Part shown: piece by piece, positions 58,881 through 64,000 of the stretch
How the letters are laid out: the number at the start of each line of letters is the position of its first letter
Position numbering within the stretch: the first letter of the stretch is position 1
Assembly: GCA_020631735.1 (NCBI GenBank)
Contig: CM036159.1
Location: 94,598,656-94,662,655, forward strand
DNA: 64,000 nucleotides
Reading direction: 5' to 3'
Origin: Saccharum officinarum
Lineage: Eukaryota; Streptophyta; Magnoliopsida; Poales; Poaceae
Notes under the pieces: generated by a model
Seen by the model: the letters and a program-made list of their open reading frames with translations, nothing else
What the model was told of the DNA's origin: nothing
The model's database searches: none
Position numbers and translations under genes: made by a program

Positions 58881-59584
58881 TCCATCGGGTGCGTCCAAAA
58901 CTATTTGTAGGCCTATGGTACGTTCGGCGCAAACCATGCACCTATCTTGCGTTAAGATTAGCACTATCTCTAAATGGACCAAAACGAGCTTCCAGTTGAG
59001 CCTCATCACCAAGGAGTTCCATTTGGTTCATCCAAAATGATTTCCAAGCATAAGGTACGTTTGGCGCAAATCGTGCACATATCTTGCATCCAAATGGATC
59101 GAAATAAGATTCCACATAACCTACGTACCGTAGGAGTTCCATCTGGTGCGTCGAAAACAATTTTCGAGCCTATGATTCGTTTAGCGCAAATGGTGCACCT
59201 ATTTTGCATCAAGACTAGCACTATCTCTAAATGGACCAAAACAAGCTTCTAGATGAGCCTCGTAACCTAGGAGTACCATCGAGTGTCTCCAAAACGATTT
59301 TCGGACCTATGGTATGTTTGGCGCGAACCGTGCACCTATCTTGCACCGACACTAAAACCGTCTTCAAACGAACCGAAACGAGATTTTATAGGACCCACGT
59401 CACCGAGGAGTTCCAACAGGTGCGTCCAAAATGATTTTCGAGCCTATAGTACTTTCGCCACAAACCGTGCACCTATCTTGTGTCAAGATTAGCACTATCT
59501 CCAAACAGACCAAAACAAGCTTCCAGTTAGGCCTCGTCACCTAGGAGTACCTTTGGATCCGTCCAAAACGATTTATAAGACTAT
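58881..59584 (+). repeat. Higher-order repeat copy 6 (A to part of F)
   Basis: Runs A-E and the first ~50 bp of F. It is then cut by the CACTA element at 59585. Confidence 0.88.
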
Positions 59585-59603
59585 CACTAGTAGAGAACAG
59601 ACC
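59585..59603 (+). other. CACTA terminal inverted repeat (5' end)
   Basis: CACTAGTAGAGAACAGACC, close to the CACTAnTAGAAAACAG type of grass CACTA ends. The partner end is not in the window. Confidence 0.8.
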
Positions 59604-59639
59604 TTTGATCCTCGGCCAAAATGGGCTCTAGTCCCGGAA

Positions 59640-59910
59640 TTTTTTGCCCCCGGGACTAGAAATACCTTTAGTCCCGGTTGGTGGCTCCAACCGGGACTAA
59701 AGGTCCCTGCCCAACGGCTACTGCGCCAGACAGAGGTGGCAGGGACCTTTAGTCCCGGTTGGAGCCACCAACCGGGACTAAAGGTATACTTTTACTCCCG
59801 GTTGGTGGCTCCAACCGGGAGTAAAGGTCTACTCCCGGGCCGTGGCTGCGCCCGGGGTTGGAAAGTTACCTTTAGTCCCGGTTGGATCTATCAACCGGGA
59901 CTAAATGTTC
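59640..59910. repeat. CACTA subterminal inverted repeats
   Basis: Repeated 'tttagtcccggttgg' and its complement 'ccaaccgggactaaa' occur as four near-palindromes centred near 59686, 59764, 59810 and 59887. Subterminal repeats of this kind are the transposase-binding regions of CACTA elements. Confidence 0.85.
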
Positions 59911-59916
59911 TCCCTT

Positions 59917-59923
59917 TATAAAT
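59917..59923 (+). promoter_or_regulatory. TATA box of the CACTA element
   Basis: TATAAAT in 'ccctttataaatcggcc', just after the subterminal repeats and ~390 bp before the first ATG used (60315). Confidence 0.6.
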
Positions 59924-60314
59924 CGGCCGTCTCCTCCTTCCTCCCCGAGCCCGAGCTCAGCACATTTTGAAGCTCACTAGTGTTCTTGCTTCCTCCCTCC
60001 CTCCATTGTTCCTCCATCCATTCTTCGATTCCTCCGTCGATTCTTCAGTTGTAAAGGTTACCAATCTCATACTCTCATTTTTTACCATTTTCTTATGCCA
60101 TTTTATTCACTATATATATTTATGGTTCTTTATTGTGGTTTTTTTTCATTTGTAAGCAATTTGAGTTCAAAATCACTTTAAGCTTGCATATTTACATGAA
60201 AGAAGGTTAAAAATATCATTGTTTAGAGATGTAGATAATTTTATAGTTTGTTAATTTTATTTGTTTATAAAAGAAGAAATTTATAGTGTATTAAAAAATG
60301 AGTATAGAGAGTAG

Positions 60315-60850
60315 ATGGCAACTGCTTCCGGGTCCTCGGCCTCTCATGGGTTTTCAAAGCGACTTAGGCCAGGCCTTCCTCTCATTCCATGTGGCAAGTG
60401 TCATGATGAGAAGAAGATTGTGATGGAGTACCGAGTGAAGAAGGAGGGTCCCAACAAGGATCGTATCTTCTACAAGTGTCCGGATCGCAATGTGAGTTAT
60501 TTTATCGTATTTAATGATTATGGTTAGTTTATACCTATTTTCATGATGGTTGTGATTAAAGTTCTAATTTTTTGTTTTAATTTCAGTGGGATGGCAGTGG
60601 ACGATGTTCAGGCTTCTACTGGGAGGAAGAGTATGTTGAACTCGTCCAAAAATATCTTGCACAACAGGCAGATACGGCGGCTAATGAGGCAGTGATCCAG
60701 CCGAAGAAGCCCAAAGATGTTGCACAATCGGGGGATCTGTCTGTTTTAGTTGAGATTGGTCGCGAAATCCTTGTGCTCCTGAAATGTATTTTAGCTTTAG
60801 TTCTTTTAGTGGTAGTTGAGATTGTCTACATTGTAGCGATGCTTTCATAA
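60315..60850 (+). CDS. GRF-type zinc-finger protein of the CACTA element
   Basis: Two exons, 60315-60491 and 60587-60850, joined across a 95-nt intron (GTGAGT...TTTCAG), giving 146 residues with no internal stop. Residues ~23-80 form a GRF zinc finger: PCGKCHDEKK, FYKCPDRN, then WDGSGRCSGFYWEEEY across the splice. A short Lys/Pro linker follows. The C-terminus is strongly hydrophobic (LLKCILALVLLVVVEIVYIV), a likely membrane segment. GRF-domain ORFs beside TNP2 are common in grass CACTA elements; what they do in transposition is not established. It could be a host-derived domain kept by the element. Confidence 0.7.
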
Positions 60851-60938
60851 ATTTGTATCTTTTGTGGTGGCACGCATGTTGTATAAATAATTAATTATGA
60901 TCTAGGTTTTAATATGATATTTATGTCATGTAATGCAG

Positions 60939-63551
60939 ATGAGCCGTCATTGGATGTATAATGCTGATCGCCGCTCACAAGAGTTCATTGACGGCGTGCA
61001 TTCTTTATTACGTGCGGCCGAGACAAACAAACGCGACGGTTTCATGTGCTGCCCATGTGCCATATGTAAGAATACAGTGGAATATCCTTGCTCAAGGACT
61101 CTTCATTCACACTTGTTCAAGTCGGGTTTCATGCCAAACTATATTTGTTGGACAAAGCACGGAGAAACCGGTGTTGTAATGGAAGAAGATGAAGAAGAAA
61201 AATGGGACGACAATGATATTATTCCTGATGGTGCGTGCCTCAATGATACTGCAATGGGAGAAGCTGAAGAAGAGGTAGCCGTAGAAGATGAGCCGGCTGA
61301 TGATCTTTGTCAGGTCATTCGTGATGCACAAAGAGAATGTGAAAGTGAAAAGGAGAAGATCAAGTTCGAGCGGATGCTAGAAGATCACAAGAAATTGTTG
61401 TACCCAACTTGTGATGCAGGGCAAAAAAAGTTGGGAACCACACTAGAATTGCTGCAATGGAAGGCAAAGAATGGTGTATCTGACAAGGGATTTGGAGAGT
61501 TACTAAAAATCCAAAAGAAGATGCTTCCGAAGTACAATGAATTGCCCGCCACTACCTACGAAGCAAAACAAGTTATCTGTCCTATGGGGCTAGAAATAGA
61601 GAAGATACATGCATGTCCTAATGACTGCATCCTATACCATGGCAAAGAGTACGAGAAATTAGATGCATGCCCGGTATGCCATGCGTCGCGGTATAAGATC
61701 AGGCGAGATGACCCTGGTGATGTTGAGGGCGAACGTCCACGTAAGAAAATCCCTGCCAAGGTTATGTGGTATGCTCCTATAATACCACGCTTGAAACGTC
61801 TGTTCAGAAACAAAGAACATGCAAAATTGTTACGATGGCACAAAGAAGACCGTAAGGTAGACAATATGTTGAGACACCCTGCTGATGGGTCCCAGTGGAG
61901 AGCAATCGACAGAGAATTCCCGGAGTTTGCAAATGACGCAAGAAACTTAAGGTTTGCTTTAAGTACAGATGGTATCAATCCTTTTGGAGAGCAGAACAGT
62001 AGTCATAGCACTTGGCCTGTTACTCTAAGTATCTACAACATTCCTCCTTGGTTATGCATAAAGCGGAAGTTCATTATGATGCCTGTGCTCATCCAAGGCC
62101 CGAAGCAACCTGGCAATGACATCGATGTGTACCTGAGACCACTTATTGATGAACTTCTCATTTTGTGGAATAAAGAAGGTGTACGTGTGTGGGATGAGTA
62201 CAAACAGGAACACTTTGATCTGCGAGCATTGTTGTTCGTAACAATCAATGATTGGCCTGCTCTAAGTAATCTTTCAGGACAGTCAAACAAGGGATATAAT
62301 GCATGCACACACTGCTTCGGTGATATTAGAGGTGTATTCTTGAAAAAATGTCGAAAGGTCGTGTACCTTGGCCATCGTCGATTTCTTCCTGCAAATCACC
62401 CGTAAGAAAGAAAGGTAAGCATTTTAAAGGGAAAGCAGACCACCTGACCAAGCCTCGCAACCGAACCGGTGAGGATGTACTCGATATGGTCAATGATGTG
62501 AAAGTCGTCTTTGGAAAAGGACATGGAAGCCAACCTATTCCGAAAGACGCTAACGGTCACGCACCCATGTGGAAGAAAAAGTCCATATTTTGGGACCTAC
62601 CCTATTGGCAAGTCCTGGAGGTCCGTAGCTCGATCGACGTGATGCACCTAACGAAGAATCTTTGTGTGAACCTGCTAGGCTTTATGGGTGTGTATGGAAA
62701 GCCTAAGACACATTTGAAGCACGACAGGACCTACGTTGTTTGAGAGAAAGAGACAACCTGCATCCAGAGAAGACAGATGATGGACGCCATTACTTACGTC
62801 CTGCTAGCTACACTCTAAGCAAAGAGGAGAAGGAAATCATGTTTGAATGCTTAAACAACATCAAGGTACCATCTGGATTCTCCTCGAATATAAAGGGTAT
62901 TATAAATGTGCCAGAGAAGAAATTCTGTAACTTAAAGTCCCATGACTGTCACGTTCTCATGACGCAATTACTTCCAGTTGCATTAAGAGGAATTCTACCT
63001 CCAAATGTACGTCTAGCCACCGTAAAGCTATGTGCATTCCTCAATGCAATTTCTCAGAAGGCAATTGATCCAACTGATCTAGCTAAACTACAGAATGATG
63101 TGGTTCAATGTCTCGTCAGCTTTGAGTTAGTGTTCCCTCCTTCCTTCTTTGATATTATGACACACCTCCTAGTTCACCTAGTCAAGGAGATTTTCACTCT
63201 CGGTCCTGTGTTCCTACACAACATGTTCCCCTTAGAGAGATTCATGGGAGTCCTGAAGAAATATGTTCACAACCGTGCTCGCCCAGAAGGAAGCATCGCC
63301 AAGGGCTATGGAACAGAAGAGGTCATTGAGTTCTGTGTTGACTTTATTCCCGACCTTGACTCGATTGGTGTTCCTGAATCGAGACATGAGGGGAGACTAA
63401 GCGAAAAGGGACACTAGGGAGGAAAACATATATTGGTATGGATGATGATTATTTCAATAAAGCGCACTACACAGTTCTACAGAACTCCTCTTTGGTAGAT
63501 CCGTATATTGAGACACACAAGGATCTCTTACGATCCGAGTTTCCAGACTGA
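60939..63551 (+). pseudogene. TNP2-type CACTA transposase (frameshifted)
   Basis: The likely start is ATG 60939, right after an acceptor (aatgcag), in preference to the in-frame ATG at 60933. Domains in order: transposase-associated N-terminus (SRHWMYNADRRSQEFIDGV, with Cys residues in FMCCPCAICKN and LFKSGFMPNYICW); an acidic linker; the Transposase_21 core (ICPMGLEIEKIHACPNDC, LDACPVCHASRYK, RFALSTDGINPFG, IDVYLRPLIDELLILW, NDWPALSNLSGQSNKGYNAC); then a DUF4218-like part (CHVLMTQLLPVALRGILPP, FPLERFMGVLKKYVHNRARP). The frame shifts at about 62398, 62712 and 63400, each by about one base, with a stop at 63549-63551. In an intact relative the protein binds the subterminal repeats and cuts the element ends; this copy cannot make it whole. 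Confidence 0.85.
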
Positions 63552-64000
63552 AGCTTGGATTACGCATAAGCACATGGAAACTTTCGGCGGTTGTTGCGAA
63601 AAAAATGTCAAGGTGATGAGAGCATCCATGAGCAACTGTATTTATTGGCTATGCAACCATCATGGCATATCGTCACATACAAAGGGTACGAGATAAATGG
63701 GAACATATTCTACACAGTAGCCCAATAAAAGGAGTACAACCAAAACAGTGGTGTCCGCATAGATGCCACAGACCCGAATGGGAATAAGCAGACATATTAT
63801 GGACGCATAGATGAAATATGGGAACTAGAATATGCACCTACTTTGAAGATCCATTGTTCAAGTGCCAATGGGTCAAGGTGACCGGAGCGCGGGGTAACAG
63901 TAAGAACAACAGAGATATGGAATGACAACAGTAGACCTTAGTAATATTGGGTACAAAGACGAACCATTCGTCCTTGCAAGGATGTGAATCAGGTGTTCTA
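63552..64000 (+). pseudogene. C-terminal part of the TNP2 gene (DUF4216-like), broken and cut by the window
   Basis: Readable pieces in changing frames: AWITHKHMETFGG, KGYEINGNIFYTVAQ, NSGVRIDATDPNGNKQTYYG, EIWELEYAPTF, QWVKVTGA, EYGMTTVDLSNIGYKDEPF. This is the usual C-terminal block of TNP2 genes. The frame breaks show the region is no longer under selection. Confidence 0.75.

Larger units (their letters stand above)
50786..59584 (+). repeat. 137-bp satellite arranged in 11-monomer higher-order repeats of ~1,440 bp
   Basis: Monomers of 135-138 bp share motifs such as 'gcgcaaacc', 'gtgcacctatcttg' and 'cacctaggag'. Eleven distinguishable monomers (A to K) recur in the same order. B is always short (120 bp) and K always truncated (89 bp), giving about 1,440 bp per unit. 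All monomers point the same way. The length matches the centromeric satellites reported for sorghum, sugarcane and Miscanthus; identity with those is inferred from length and context, not alignment. Small ORFs across the array are incidental. Confidence 0.92.
59585..64000 (+). mobile_element. CACTA (En/Spm) transposon, 5' part, inserted in the satellite
   Basis: It starts with CACTAGTAGAGAACAGACC exactly where satellite monomer F breaks off. The last satellite triplet is TAT, which would be the 3-bp target duplication; the other end is outside the window. It contains subterminal inverted repeats, a TATA box, a GRF zinc-finger gene and a TNP2-type transposase gene, all on the plus strand. Confidence 0.9.

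Noticed and set aside
50786..59500. Dozens of 60-120-codon frames in the satellite
   Set aside because: They repeat with the 137-bp period on both strands, and the ones near 50700 run through Ns. Satellite artefacts.
50786..59584. CRISPR array
   Set aside because: Repeats are contiguous 137-bp monomers without unique spacers in a plant-type context.

Overview
The window is repeat-dense plant chromosome, almost certainly from a grass. It holds Ty3/gypsy retrotransposons whose reverse transcriptase and RNase H read like the Tat lineage of grasses, a TNP2-type CACTA transposon with the usual grass subterminal repeats, and an array of a ~137-bp satellite. That monomer length fits the centromeric satellites of Andropogoneae (sorghum, sugarcane, Miscanthus), so a pericentromeric or centromeric location is my inference; it was not tested by alignment. 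I found no ordinary host gene, tRNA or rRNA.

Layout. 1-11135: a head-to-tail array of one partial and seven full ~1,506-bp units, each a dead RT/RNase H module of a Tat-like element. 11136-12677: the single-copy remainder of that pol (RNase H end, integrase). 12678-15770: its 3' untranslated zone, built of ~170-bp tandem repeats inside a 2.1-kb macro-repeat. 15771-17001: fragment of a minus-strand LTR element. 17211-20202: decayed antisense extra ORF (aORF) of the kind carried by Tat elements. 20203-50685: a second Tat-like element on the minus strand, inserted in that aORF. It has LTRs (20203-26422 and 44512-50685), a three-copy 485-bp repeat, an antisense spliced aORF (28466-32346), pol (33029-36131) and gag (41161-44450). 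Three ~5.0-kb giant-LTR-like elements are inserted in it: one in each LTR and one between gag and RT. 50686-50785: a 100-N assembly gap. 50786-59584: 137-bp satellite organised as 11-monomer higher-order repeats of ~1,440 bp. 59585-64000: a CACTA element inserted in the satellite and running off the window.

How it fits together. The nesting gives a relative history: the first Tat-like element, then the second inserted in its aORF, then three giant-LTR insertions in the second. Both Tat-like elements show the same architecture: pol converging on an antisense aORF, with tandem repeats in the 3' untranslated zone. The most intriguing item is in the 5-kb giant-LTR-like elements. All three copies keep the same three-exon open coding module (54, 153-156 and 62 nt, matching phases, conserved splice sites including a GC-AG intron), with differences that look mostly synonymous. 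I do not recognise the protein.
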